Source: Ganoderma boninense (lineage: Eukaryota; Basidiomycota; Agaricomycetes; Polyporales; Polyporaceae). From it: a stretch of 64,000 bases of DNA. Below are positions 1-11,820 of this stretch, piece by piece; the stretch's first letter is position 1; every line of letters begins with the position of its first letter. Made by a program: the position numbers and the translations under genes. The DNA lies in contig CM035308.1 in assembly GCA_002900995.3 (NCBI GenBank), positions 3,374,810 through 3,438,809 on the forward strand. The letters run 5' to 3'. The notes beneath the pieces were generated by a model that worked only from the letters and a program-made list of their open reading frames with translations, did not search any database and was not told where the DNA came from.

Positions 1-1947
1 CTTGGAGGCAAAGCCGACAGTGTTCTGAAGTCTGTCAGTTCAAACTGTCCGAGCATGCCATTTTCCAATCAAGGGAGCTTGAACAGCTGTAAACTCTTCC
101 TTAGTATTCAGACCCATTTGTTTTGAGAGAACGTGAAGAAGGAAGCCGGGGCCGTAGAATTTGAAGTTCGGGGCGCCAAGGGAGCCGGAGTATTCCGACA
201 GCTGGCCACAGCGCTTCCTGCCAGCCTCCGTCCTGCCTTTCGAGTCCCACCTCCTCACGAATATACGAGACTTAATTTATCCTTCCACTCACCCACAAGC
301 AACGCAACGTCCGATATCTGTCCTCGGCCACCCCTTCAGAGTCGCCTTCGCCGGCCAGCCTTCAATCCTCCTCGCTCCTCTCGCTTTTCCGAGTCTAACC
401 CTGTGAACATGCCAATTGCCCTTGTTAAAGCGAATTCAGGTATTGTCAGACTAGGGATCTCGGATGGACGCTCAAGACGGAGTTGGAGATGATCCGTAGG
501 AGACAGGTTCATTGGACACGTTTAAGAGCAGCAGGTGAGTCCTCCTGTTGTTCGATTTTATTGCATACACTTCGGTCATCTGCAAAAACTTGAAGGAGCA
601 CAAGAATCTCACAGCTGTCCTCAGGTCTCGTTGGTGACGAGCTGGCCACGACCCTTCCCGGAGCCCCAGGTGAGTGGGTGAATGGCGGCACGAGAGGAAC
701 TCAGCCGACGCGTATGAGGTGAGTCATTGCACGGTCGACATTGTACTGAGCAATGGGTTGGGGCTCATCTATCTTACTTGGTATTCTCTTGTATCTTCAT
801 CACTCCCAAATCTCCGGAGAAGCGAAGGTGCTCGGACTAGGGAGTCCTCAAGCATCGTCTTCTTCACCATGACACGTCTTGCAACAAGGGCCAATGTGTC
901 CTCGGGCAAGCATGCTGCCCAAGAGTTCGTCGGTGATTCGGAACGCCCCCATATCGGTGACACCACGGTCTCCCTTGAGAACCGCGCAGATATGGACTTC
1001 TGCTCCGAGTGCGATCTACCTGTGTCCGCCGCAGCTCTAGCGACCTGTACATTACGGAGGACCACCGTCACGGCCTAGAAGCCTGCATACGTCGTTTCGA
1101 CCGCGGGCCCAATTCGAACTCCTGGATTGCTCTTAGATATTGGGTTTTCGTCCAGTCAGGCCTCGCCGAGTAGGAACTTGAGTGCAGGGTTCAGATCAGC
1201 TTGTCTTCGGGCTGTGGACCCCATGCATGCATGGTACTTTCTGGAACCTTGCACCACCTGCAACCGTTCCCGTTGTTCAGTCCTCCGCACCAATTCTCGT
1301 GCCACAACTGGCGCAGCGGCGCAGCGAACATTTCGTCCAGATGCTGCTGCCTCAGCCGCCGCTTCGGCTCGCTTCGGTCGCATGTGCAGCCAGCGCGCCC
1401 CGCGGTGAGTATTTGGAATTGACCACGGCATGCCACTCCGAGCTAACAAACCTTGATTGCTTACAAGCATCTGGGCTGTCACGCGGACTTCAACATGAAC
1501 GCTAGCTGGCCCCAGCAGGATTCATCTGGGCTCTCCGTCGGCATCGGCGGCGCCGCGCAGGTGCCGCATTACCACTGATCCCCGCAGCAGCAGGGACCTC
1601 CGTGCCTGTTTCCCCGCGGGGAATGTGCTGGGCCACAGCGTGGGTCCGATGATAGGTTGACGATCTCATACGGTGCTCAGATGTGGTCCGCTCCCTTTCC
1701 TGATGATCAGATTCGTAAGTTACGGTGTCTCCGCATGCACTTCGAGTCCGAGCCAACATTGTAATATCTTCCCCATCCCGTCACACCATATTACCGCCCC
1801 GCCGCCCTCATATATATGCCTGCAGAATACTCGGGCCTGCAACGCTGTGCTGGTATCTCTCAACATCTATTCCGCTGCAGCCGGTTAGTCTGTGGCATCG
1901 TTTCAAAACTGCCTGCGCGCTGATGAGCTTTCAGAACTTGCGAAGAC
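1..1947. other. No confident gene; repeat-derived and decayed coding scraps
   Basis: I see no gene I can name here. Short open stretches around 870-1075 and 1480-1730 have coding-like composition. The first has a CxxC pair (residues FCSECDL); the second is Gln/Pro-rich with a stop inside. They could be exons of one eroded gene, but I cannot join them in frame. The part at about 212-350 reappears at 15,045-15,170 as the left edge of the second copy of the large duplication. Confidence 0.4.
212..351 (+). repeat. Left-edge sequence of the segmental duplication, copy 1
   Basis: The stretch from CCTGCCTTTCGAGTC through CAACGCAACGTCCGATATC to TCAGAGTCGCCTTCGC is found again almost unchanged at about 15,050-15,170. 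In copy 2 it runs straight into the sequence that in copy 1 begins only at about 2,512. About 2.1 kb is therefore present in copy 1 and absent from copy 2 at this place, including the first exons of the XPA-like gene. Confidence 0.85.
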
Positions 1948-3421
1948 ATGCCAAAGGCATCCAAGAACACGTCTCGTGAGCACAAGCAAAGCGCCAGGAC
2001 AGAATATGCAGCACAAACGGACGCCGAGGGTCCTTCTGCCGCGGATACTTCTACCGCCAGCACTTCCGCCGCGGGCACATCGGCTACAGGCGCGTCAGCT
2101 TCTAACGACCCTTCTCAATGGCGAACCTCGAAGTTGAGGGACTCCGATACAGTAGGTGCATGTCAGCTTTCCTGGCGCGCGTCTAATGCATTGCATACGT
2201 TGATTAGATCACCAAGACCAATGCAATCAATCAGTATCGACTGAGGAAGAAGGATGACCTGCAGGGGATCCCATACCAGAAAGAAAAGTGGGTCATGAGC
2301 GCTCGTATCTTTCTCCGATCCTGACGCTATGCCGCATACGTCAGGACTGTCGTTGGAGGGGTCATCAGGCCCATGTATATCTACAGGGAGCGGGATGTCG
2401 AACGCAGAGCTTGGGAGAAGCATGGAGGACCTGAGCAATTCGACGCATAGTGAGTCTACCTTTCGAAATGTGTACTCCCTGCGGCGGCTCTCCTGAACAT
2501 GGTGTATTCAGCCTCGCAAGGTTGAAGGAGCAGTACATCAAGAAGAATGGCCCCGAGGCCCGCTTTCCGCAGCCGAGAACGTACGCGGAGGATCAGCGTC
2601 CCCAAATCTCCAGCTCTCACCTCTCCCCAAGCTCTGGACCGGTCGAACTCTACGTAGGGGGCTCTCCGACTCTCCTGCGTGTCAAGCAACAGATGGTGCC
2701 TTGGCTCTGGACCGCATTCAACGAGGCTCTCTCGTGGGTCGACACCATCAACGAGTGGGATGACGAGAGCATGGCCGCCGCATTGGGTCGCGGTTTCTTC
2801 AAGCGCACCAAGGATAGGGAAGGCCCGATGAAAGACGCACTCGTGATGATGCCGACATACCCTCCGCGGCCTACGGGGCCGCTCGCCCCGTCACCGAGTG
2901 TCGACAAGGTGAGGGCGGTGCTTGCGACTGCAGCGAAGCTACCTTCGAGGGAGGACTGGGGCAGCAAGAAGCTTCCCGGCCTCGCGGCCGTCTTCGGGAA
3001 TGACGAGGACGGAGAGGTCGCGAGCTGCACGTACAGGTGGAGCGATGACTATGTGGAGGCTCTGTTTCTGGTCTTGATCGAGGTCGTCGAGGCACACGGG
3101 ACGGGTCGGGAGGGATTTGAGGGCATCCGGTGGGAGGTGTACGACAAGGTATGTGCGAAGTCGGTCATCTAGTACCCTGGAGATATTGAAAGAGCCTTCC
3201 AGTACGTCGATTTTTTGATGGATTGTCCGCGGTACGACCGGCTCAAGAAGATGTGGACGGTCGAGCCAGCTGCGGAATGGCTCGATGGCCAGCTCGCTTT
3301 GGTCGAAGATGCCGATAACGAGACCTATCGCTCGAAATGCGAGGCTGGGAAGCGGTTCAATGACTTGCTTCCTCGGCTGCATCCTCAAGGACAGCGTTTC
3401 GTGGGTGTCCGTCCACAGTAG
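1948..3421 (+). CDS. XPA C-terminal-like DNA-binding module fused to an uncharacterised basidiomycete domain
   Basis: I read four exons: 1948-2151, 2208-2288, about 2327-2454 and 2512-3150, plus a last exon to 3421 after an intron starting GTATGT. The first about 68 residues are Ser/Thr/Ala-rich and look disordered. Next comes a block reading ITKTNAINQYRLRKKDDL, then MYIYRERDVERRAWEKHGG. Its layout matches the XPA C-terminal DNA-binding domain (ITKTEA..Y.L..DLE, then LY....V.R...E..G), a family that binds damaged or junction DNA in nucleotide excision repair. The XPA zinc finger is not seen. The remaining about 300 residues, with WLWTA and YRWSDDY motifs, match only the neighbouring paralogues. 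An A-rich run at 2278-2288 leaves the second junction one base out of phase, so either a sequencing error or a real frameshift is possible. The XPA link is by eye; the function of the second domain is unknown. Confidence 0.6.
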
Positions 3422-3639
3422 TCACGTACGCCACGACGGGCTTCGGGAGGGGCGGGCATTCTCGGTTTGGATTGTATCTCCGAGTGGGTCAAGCGGTACG
3501 ATGGCTCCTTGATTTTTATTCTGACTACCTTCGTATTCTCTTTGTTGTAGACCTACAAATTATGTTATGTTGTACAGCGTGCGTGAATGTACATAGGGCG
3601 AGCCCAACTAGCCTACACACTGTCTACTTTCCCCCAGCC

Positions 3640-4499
3640 AAGCACCTGCGACGAAGCGCGCGACCGAGTGTACGTCGCCAGCATCAAGCCTGGCATACCC
3701 TCGGGCCCCGACCTCGGCGATCCCTACGTAGGGAGGTCGCCGACGCTTCTCAGGATAAAGAACCAGATGCCGCCGTGGCTCTGGACGGCGTACAACAAAG
3801 CGCTCTCGGACATCGACGAACCGAATTGGATGTCCATCGGGCTAGGCGGTCGCGGCTTCTTCACGAGCGACAGGGACAGAGAGTGGCCCATGGAACTCGC
3901 GCTGGCCCTCGCACCGACGTACCCTCCCCGGCCCGAACAACCCCCCGCGTCGTCAGCAAGCGTGGACGGAGTGAGGGCGGTGCTGGGGGAGGCTGCGAGC
4001 CTACCGGAGGGAAGGGGCTGGGGCCGCGAGGACATTCCAGGGCTGAAGTTCATCACGAGTCAGCCGGGGGACGTCGAGGAATACCAGTGGAGCGATGACT
4101 ATCTCGAGCGGTTGTTCTCCGCCCTGATCGAAGTCATCAACGAGCATGGTCTGGGAGCAGAGGGGCTGGAGGGCATTCGGTGGGGGGTACATGATAAAGT
4201 GCGTGCGTATACGCTCTCTCTGGAACTTGAAGCCCGCGGCGGCGTTCCGGACCCACTGAATGAACCTGACGCTGCAGCAGCACATCGCGTGCATGCATGT
4301 AGGGCCGCGTTATGACCAGAGGGGCGCGGGTTGGAGGGACGAAGCAGTGCAGTGGCTGGACGGCCAGTTCGCCGACATCGGGATCCAATTGGCCGTGAGT
4401 TGTCGCAGCACGTGTCCTGCCGGGCGCAGGTTCAACGACATGATGCTGCGCCGGCGTGATCCTCGAGGATATGCGTCTGTGGAATTTCGTCCGAGTTGA
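3640..4499 (+). CDS. Shortened tandem paralogue lacking the XPA-like module
   Basis: The protein has two exons, about 3640-4198 and 4281-4499, with an intron GTGCGT...GCAG between them. It aligns from end to end with the second domain of the gene just upstream: FPQP near its start, then YVGRSPTLLRIKNQMPPWLW, YQWSDDYLERLF and a C-terminal FNDMMLRRRDPRG. The disordered N-terminus and XPA-like block are missing. The sequence at its left edge looks like the 3' flank of the previous gene plus a splice acceptor (CCCCAG), so no convincing start codon is present. It may be a 5'-truncated copy, or an alternative terminal part of the upstream transcript. No function is known. Confidence 0.5.
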
Positions 4500-6179
4500 C
4501 AGACCAAGCGATAAGGCGGAGGATGCTGGTGGTATGGCTACGACGTGTGTTAGACACCTCCGCCGCCCGAGTCCTGTTGTAGTCGATGTCTCGTCGTGTC
4601 CACACTGAAGTTGATATTTGCAGGTAGCTCTCATGTACACGAGGATCGCATTTTTATCTATGCACCACTTACTGCATTAGACCAGCATGAATGCGCCCGT
4701 CAACACGAATAGTGCCTGTCCTGCGAGAGGAAGAGGTTGAACTGAGAACTCTCAGAGATGCGGCGAGGAGCGTCCAAGCGCCCATCGGTGTTGAGTGGAG
4801 GGCGTGGCCCGCGAGCAGGCTCTTTGTGTGAAAGGGATGTCGTAGTGCGGCAGAGAGGTCTGCCGCCTGAGCCAGGACAAGGAAGTACCGAAGGAAGTCA
4901 GCATTGAAGTCGAGGTACCAGCGCGGCTATGGCCTCTCGGAAACATATGCATCGAGATCCTTGTTGGACATGGAACTAGCGTCGAGCGTGGCGGCGTCGA
5001 GCTCGGGGAACGAGACCGGGATCGCACTGTTTGGCACATCGGATAGTGGTCCTTGCCGAGTCAGAATTGAAGATCGACGTCAGTAGCGCGGCGAAGGTAT
5101 CGAGGACGAGGCGTGGAGGAGGCCGGCGCGAGCTCCGGTCATGGTCGAGAGACGAGACATGACAGGGAGGGCCAGGATAGTAGTATCCACGTTCGCATTT
5201 AAGTGAAGGCGTGCAGGGAGTGTGTATGTGGGGATCCGCCTGACAAAACGACACAGCGAGGGAGTTGCAGGCGACGTAGGACAATAGCAGCGCGGGAGTG
5301 GTCCGTTAGCGGAGGAGAACACTCACTGAAGTAGGTAGTTGCCTCTCATCCGCCCTCCACTACCCGCACAACTCGAAGCTGAGGAACATCTCTCAGATGT
5401 GGTGACGAGTTCCTACGTCTTTGCGGGTCTACGTTGAGGGAAGGGAGTGGGGATGAATGGGGACCGACTTGAGAGAGCTTGACGGCGGGCGGGCGAGGAC
5501 AAGCTCGATTGCTGCGTGGTACAGTGACATCCATTGTGAACTATTCGGACTATAGCGCGTGTTAGAAGAGAAACACTCAGATGATGCGTGGAAATAAAAT
5601 GTGCATACCATCGATATTTGAGCCTTACTTCACCGAGCTGTGGGCGGCCGCAAGCAGCAGAAAAATCCCAACCAATGCCGTAGGACGAGGAATAAGTTCG
5701 GGAATGGCGTTGATCGTTCCACAGCGAGCCAACAAGACACTTGTCCCCCAGCCCATCCAGAATAAAGTCCAGCCGAGTTACAGTGTATGCGTAGGGGTAG
5801 GTAGAGGTCCGAGAGATCAAGTTGCAACGAGACATGGAGATGAGGCCAGGCGCCGGGGACAGCTGTGCTGGTCCGTCCGGAGATAATCGGCCGAAGTCCA
5901 GTTTGGCGTCAATGCTCTCTCGAGGCCCGTTGGCTGCATTCCTTGACCATGTCCTCCCTGTTGTATCTCTGCATGGGTCACACATATTTCATGTTTCGAC
6001 GAAAAATAGAAGATCTTCATGAAAACACCTCCAAGGCCGCACCCACTGCTCCTCAACTTGACTTGGACTCGCAGGACTGACTGAGAGCTCGGCCGTTGAC
6101 TCGGCCCGTTATGGACACGAGGTAGCTATCCGAAATCTGCCATCCAGGTCAAGACTGACATGACATAGATATAGGAACT
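4500..6179. other. Duplicated non-coding or decayed stretch (copy 1)
   Basis: I cannot support a gene. On the minus strand there are hydrophobic open stretches (about 5,630-5,830 and 5,080-5,320) that could be remains of an intron-rich membrane-protein gene, but frames do not join and no family motif is clear. The same stretch is present in copy 2 at 17,139-18,797. Confidence 0.4.
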
Positions 6180-8021
6180 TGAACAGCTACTTCGTCACTC
6201 GAATTCCGCCTGCGCGGCAGACTCGCGGCACCGACGAAAGTGGGCATTATCTGACCCCCACACCATTTGCTCTCCAGTCTGGCCTTCCCGGTCCTTGGAG
6301 TCGTTTACCTGCGAGCTGGCACCATCATCGTGAGGAACCCTGCCGGAACGTCCTCTCTTCTGATTCCTTCGGCGGATGGCCTTGCTGAATGGACTTGGAT
6401 CGTAGGTGCATATTGGCGTACCTAACGGCTACTCATATTTCACAATTCCTGTCTATTTCAGCCACGTCCAGCACGTCACCGCACTCGAGGAAAGGGTCTC
6501 ATGCACCTCTGTTCAAGCAATGCCGCGCGCAGTGGGTTGCTTCAGCACCGAGTCGTGCCAACGCACAGATGGTTTGAGGAGAGCACCACCAGACAGACGA
6601 GGAGACTACCATGAGGTCAGCACAGGTGAGCCCGCCCTTCAGGACGTGATCGCATCCGAATGACACCAACACACCACGAAGAACGCAGTCCTCCATGTCC
6701 AGACAAACGGCATTATCCTCTCGCCGCTTCAGCTCCTCGTGGACGCAGAAAAATCTGGCCCGAAGCTCGAAGGCGGAAGTCCCTCAGCCCCCTCTACCGC
6801 CACCTCGTCTGGTCAGACTCGCATTGCGAGCGATGAGAAGCTCCGCGCCGACGTCGCAACCCTCACAAAGGTCGAGCACCTGCGAACGTAGTGCGAGGCG
6901 CACGCACCTGGCCGACAACTCCGCTCTGACCCTCCAGTACTGCCTCCATGGCTGCGTCCCTATTCGAGCTGACTCCCTAGGAAATCGCTACTCAACATCT
7001 CGCGCCCAACCTCTCGCGTCCGCCATCGCCGAGGAGGATGCGGTCGTCGCCGCGCGATATGTTGCCGCATCAGAGCGCGCCGCGGCCATCGCGGCGCACG
7101 ATGTCGCCCTCGCTGTCGCCGAGAGGGACGCTGCTATCGCTGCGAGGCACACCGCTCACGTTTCTGCGAAGGACGCGGCTATCGTCGAGCGGGAGGCTGT
7201 CGATACGGGGCACTCGGTCGTTTGCCACACCCACTGAAGGGCGCGGCTCGCTCGCGATCTGCTGGACGTCTGCGAGCCGCGCGTGAGGTATGATGATCTC
7301 GACTTCGAAGGCAGCGAAGATGGAGAGGGGCCAGAAAGCGGCGCTAGCAGCGCGACCAGGTGCAGCGCGCGGTGTAGATGGCGATCGTGGCGAAGCACGA
7401 GGCGGTAGTTGCGAAGGGGAAGGCGGACATCGAGCATCGAGTGCGAGGTGGCGCACCGTTGCCGCGAAGTAAGCCGCCAGGTCCGCTCACGAGGCGATGT
7501 GAATGGACGTGGACGCGGCCGCCCAGAGAGAAGGAGTCGGCTGTGGGGAGAAGTCGTTGGCGAAGAGGGCTGCGTACGACGTGCCTGCGAGTCAGGTAAA
7601 CGTTACGCCGAAGGCGACGCAGAAGAAGATCAAGAAGCTGGCGGTGGTGGTCAACGACTTGATGGATCGGTGTGGCCTGCAAGGTAATTTATTTCCTTCC
7701 TGTGGCCGTTGCACTGATCGCGCGCGTGGTATTCAGGGAGAGATCGTTAAAATTCACACCAGTTACGACCATTGCAAGAATCTGAACGTACCTTCGAGGA
7801 CCAGTGCTTGCGTGGACAAGGTACTCAGGATTTCTTCGCAACAGGAACAGGAGCCGGATGACGATCGTGCGGCAGAACAGAAACGAGTGGAAGGACGCTC
7901 ACAAGTGCCAGGTCAAGGAGATATCTGCCAAAAATGCTGCAATGAAGCTTCGGGAGAGTGCTGTCTAGCTCGAAGAATGACGGATGGACAGGTCGCCGGC
8001 TGTGACCTTGCGGTGGGTTAG
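6180..8021 (+). pseudogene. Decayed alanine-rich coiled-coil gene (copy 1)
   Basis: Pieces in different frames add up to one eroded protein. They are an N-terminal exon ending in a clean donor at about 6,400; a second exon with the coil-like LEERVS; an Ala/Glu/Asp/Arg-rich stretch at about 7,020-7,200 made of repeated AAIAARD/AVAERDAA-type heptads; and a C-terminal part ending KKIKKLAVVVNDLMDRCGLQ, followed by a splice donor and a final exon to 8021. Stops (for example in HLRT-stop-CEAH near 6,889) and frame changes break it. The twin at 18,798-20,602 is broken in the same way, so at least part of the decay came before the duplication. No function can be assigned beyond a likely coiled coil. 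Confidence 0.55.
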
Positions 8022-8679
8022 TACAGCCTCGCCTTCAAGCTTCACCCCGCGGCGTCCTTCGACCCCTGACATCCTTTATATTTTGTCAGCTGTATTTGTT
8101 AAGAAGTATGGTGAACGGGAGAGTGCCACTGTTTCCAACAGTCGACGCAAACCCTTTCGGACACAGATATCGTGGTGTCGTGTCCATCTCTGTCTCTGTC
8201 TGTACGTCCCTCTCTCTCGTCTCAGCCTACAAAACCACAATTCAAGTTATATATAACTTACTACGAGAAGGGTGGATTTGATAATCACGATCTTTCTATG
8301 GCGCATCATGGTTGGCGGTATAATGCAGCTGTTGTCTTCTCATCGCCGCATTCAAGCCATCACCGCACTGAAGCCGTCTATTGTAGACTCGCGGGTACGT
8401 GAATCCTACCGGAGGCTCTTATTTTAATTCTCTTCTTTTGGCATCACTGTTTAGGTTCAGGCGAGGCAGTTTGAGAAGCCCTTCTCGAGTATTATCTGAC
8501 ATTTTCAAGGCCTCAAGACCACTTGTGAGAGCCGCATCGTGATATGTACATCACGAAACTCGCATCATAGCTCCACGCGCTATCCACAAACTTTGAGTGA
8601 AGATGGAGAGGAACCCCGTACTACATATAGGCGGATATCTGGGGAACACCTCTGCACCAGCCCTTGTTTGCCAGCCTCG
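8022..8679. other. Intergenic region upstream of DUF6534 gene
   Basis: No gene is seen. The first half (about 8,040-8,290) differs much more from its twin at 20,620-20,830 than the sequence on either side does. From about 8,450 onward the two copies are again nearly identical up to the DUF6534 start codon. Confidence 0.5.
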
Positions 8680-10771
8680 ATGGATTCAGCAGTTCAGCTT
8701 GACACTTCGCTCTCATTACTCCTTTCGCGCATCAAGGAGGCTCTTGCTTGCGGACTCATCGCCGTCGTCCTCTCAACAACGTACATCTTACTGCATTGTC
8801 TCGATCTACAGGCTCAATTCTAATCGTTTATTCGTACAGTGTGTTTGGCATCACTATCCTGCAAGCATATATTTACTTCCGGAGTTGTCGGGAAGACTCT
8901 GCAAGTTTGAGAGCCTTCGTAAGTAGGACGACCGCCAGTTGAATGAAGATAAGCTAACCTTCTCCTCAAAACAGGTCACATTTCTGTTGTAAGCAGGCTG
9001 AGCTAATCGACTTCGACTCACCGTCTGACATGGGCAAACAATGAACATGCATAGCATTCTCGACATCGTCTCGATGGGTTTGGCTGTCGACGCATTGTAT
9101 GAATATGTCGTAACCGATTTCGGGGACCCACTCCTCCTCATCAACATGCCTCTGTAAGTTCTCGTGTTCCATCCCTTCCGTTTCACTCTCTCAAATGCCG
9201 CGTGTTACAGTTCATTGGCAGTGAGTCTATGGCAATACTTTCAAAGCTGTCGCAATAGGAAGCTGATCATACCCGCAGTTTGAAAATGGAGCAACGGTGA
9301 GGCCAGGTCCAGGAGACTCCCAAAAGACGGGACTGATCCTGAATTTCGTGCCAGTATCTCATCGCGACGCTCACGCAGTGGTATGTGCCAGTGTTCCCGC
9401 TGTCCATCAGTTAGTTTCTCACTACCATTTAGTTTCTTTGCACACCGTCTTTGGACTCGTAAGTCGGAGCCCTGTTATTGACCAAGCTTGAAGATGACGT
9501 CCCACGATTGCTGGCAGTGAGTAGGAAAAACACGGCGCTCGTTAGCAGCATCGTAAGTACGTTTCTTGGCCGCAGTGGAGCAAGCGACCTAACTGTGGAT
9601 TTGAATTTTGCTAGGTTATTCTTTCTTTGTGTGCTCTTGGTGAGTGGACGTTCAAGGTGTCTCACCGCAATAATAATTTTCACGAACTCTTGTCGGTAGG
9701 TCCTGGGATGGGTGAGTTTCCGGTGTAATCAATTCAACGGTCTGTTATGATGGTCGTATGATGTATCTAATTGGTCGGCCTCGTTCCAGCAATCTGCGTG
9801 CATGAGTACGTGTGCTGTTCTCCAGCCTATGTGCGGTGTTTGTTGACTGAACCGCGCTACTGTGGCATAGCTACACAAGCCCTGACATCTTCTCGCTCGC
9901 GTCGCTTGAGGTCCGGATTCTCGCAGGTACTTCGAATGGCCTGAATGTGGTGTGCGACATCATCATCATGGCGGCCCTTTGCTACTATCTCCGCTGGAAG
10001 CGAACCGGATTCACGAGGTATGTCCTGTTTTCATCTGGGGGTATACTTCCTTCGTCCATTGAACCTCATTATTCTACACAGAACGGATTTAGTCATCAAC
10101 CGGCTCATGATATATGCAGTGAACCGTGGATCCCTTACAGCGTGAGGATGAAGCCTTGCATGTCCATGTATATGTGGAGCGTTGCTGACAAGCTTGGTTT
10201 GGGAAATAGTATTTGCCAAGCTGGCCTGACCATTACTGTACGAAGTCGCAGATGTGCATGTAGTTACGGACTGCTAAATATCCTGATCTTCACCAGGCTG
10301 TTGCTTTTCCAGGACGCCTATTCCATCTCCCGTTTGCTCTGTTGACTGGAAAATGTATGTCGAGTTTCTCATCATTGCAAGGATCATGCTGACGATTTTC
10401 AATTGGCAGTGTACTGTAACACTCTCCTCGCAACGTACGTATGGTTCTGCCTCCTTGGATTTTGAGTCCGGCAATAATAGGCGATCTTCACACAGACTCA
10501 ATGCGCAAAAGGCTATCAGAGGGGATGGAAACAATATCATGGAAGTAGGCACACTTGTCCTCAATGAGGTGCATACTTCGTCGACGCCGGCCTCGTGCAA
10601 AGGACGCCATTCTGCCAGGAGGGAGGACGTAAGTGCTTCTCAGATGGTCTATTACGCAGCTCTGTTCATAATAAATCCTCTATGTAGACAGGTCACAGCA
10701 CCTCGACGCTTGTCATTGATATCTGTACCGGCGAGTCAAACCGTTCTCGAAGTGGCGATAGTGACGTTTGA
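8680..10771 (+). CDS. DUF6534-type seven-helix membrane protein (array member A)
   Basis: The gene has many very short exons. The order is typical of basidiomycete DUF6534 proteins: start MDSAVQLD with a first helix; FGITILQAYIYFRSC; a helix ending DPLLLINMP; FENGA; IATLTQW; FFAHRLW; NTALVSSIV; VILSLCALG; a long exon ending CYYLRWKRTGFTR; TDLVINRLMIYAVNRGSLTA; FPGRLFHLPFALL; YCNTLLAT; and LNAQKAIRGDGNNIMEVGT. The TDSxIxxLixYxVNRG block to LNxQ is the DUF6534 core. I end it at a TGA at 10,771, using the acceptor TATGTAG, which keeps phase and gives a tail HSTSTLVIDIC. These are integral membrane proteins of unknown role, common in expanded families. The twin is at 21,239-23,331. Confidence 0.82.
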
Positions 10772-11820
10772 GGAAGGATACGGCTTGTGCCTCAGACCTC
10801 AGACCTCGGCGCTGAGCCTTCGAGTCTCTGGAGGGATCGCCGAAGAGCTCGCTGGCGGGCGCGTGACTGGAAATGAGTGTGATAAATTCGTCGGATACCT
10901 CTATATTATGCGATATAAATGGCACAAGAGATGCATCCACATCAGTGAGCCTCGAGTGGAGAGCCTGAGGCCTGAGGGCGCAGGAACGTCGGCGAGATGC
11001 CGGTGAGAAAATCCGGCAGCGTCTATTTGGCTTCCTCGCCACAGAGAGCCGTTTCCTTCTCGTTCCGCCACTCCAGCTCCACACGACTACCTACTGCAGC
11101 CTTGTTACTGCACAAGCCTGCTATAATATTCTCCAGAATTACGCAGTGACGCTGCTTGTCTTTCAACACATTCTGGTATTCACCACTCGGCAAAGATTCA
11201 CCACTGGACTTGCTGTAGCTCAGTGGGATTGCATCCAACTTGGACGGTATGAGCCCTGTTTCTCTCGCCACGGGCTCATTTCACTCAGAATTTTCTCCAG
11301 TAACATTATCGTTGTATATATGGGTGGAAGGAATTCAATCTAGCCTCGGAGTCATGGTCTCGTCGACCTTTGAGTCAAGTTTTGGGGTTAAACTGCAGGT
11401 GAGCCCTCTCGTCTCAGGGGCCTTTTTTCTTCTCCATTCCAACTCCCACATGCGCACGTATCTCAATATCTCGCATGGAGGTTTGAACCTGGTCCCGTAC
11501 CTAGTGTAGTTGTGCTTCGAAACAGATTTCTTGGTGCAAGCGCGTACTGCCGGAGGAGACTGCGAGGCATTGGTCGTCCTAACCCTCACTTCGTTCGGCC
11601 GGAAGCAGTCCATGGCTGCATACGAAGTGCAGGGAAGTGTGACAATGCTCAGGCTGCGAATCACTGGCTCCTTGGCTCGCTCGTCCTGCTAGAGTTCGAC
11701 AAAAGCTGTCACCAGACGCTGAGCTCACGCCCACAGGCAGGCAATGCATTATTAGCTATGCAAGCACCCACGCCTCGGCGCAGGCATCCAACCTGACAGA
11801 TTCGTGATTAAAGGCGGCCA
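10772..11820. other. 3' flank of DUF6534 gene, indel-rich against its twin
   Basis: No gene is supported. An open frame continues from the DUF6534 tail to 11,006 but looks like read-through. Compared with 23,332-24,400 there are many one-base insertions and deletions here (for example near 11,030-11,100), far more than substitutions. Confidence 0.5.

Noticed and set aside
10772..11006. Extension of the DUF6534 A protein to 11,006
   Set aside because: Another acceptor four bases away keeps phase and gives a short tail with a beta-type pattern and a stop at 10,771. The longer tail is arginine-rich and looks like read-through of 3' sequence.
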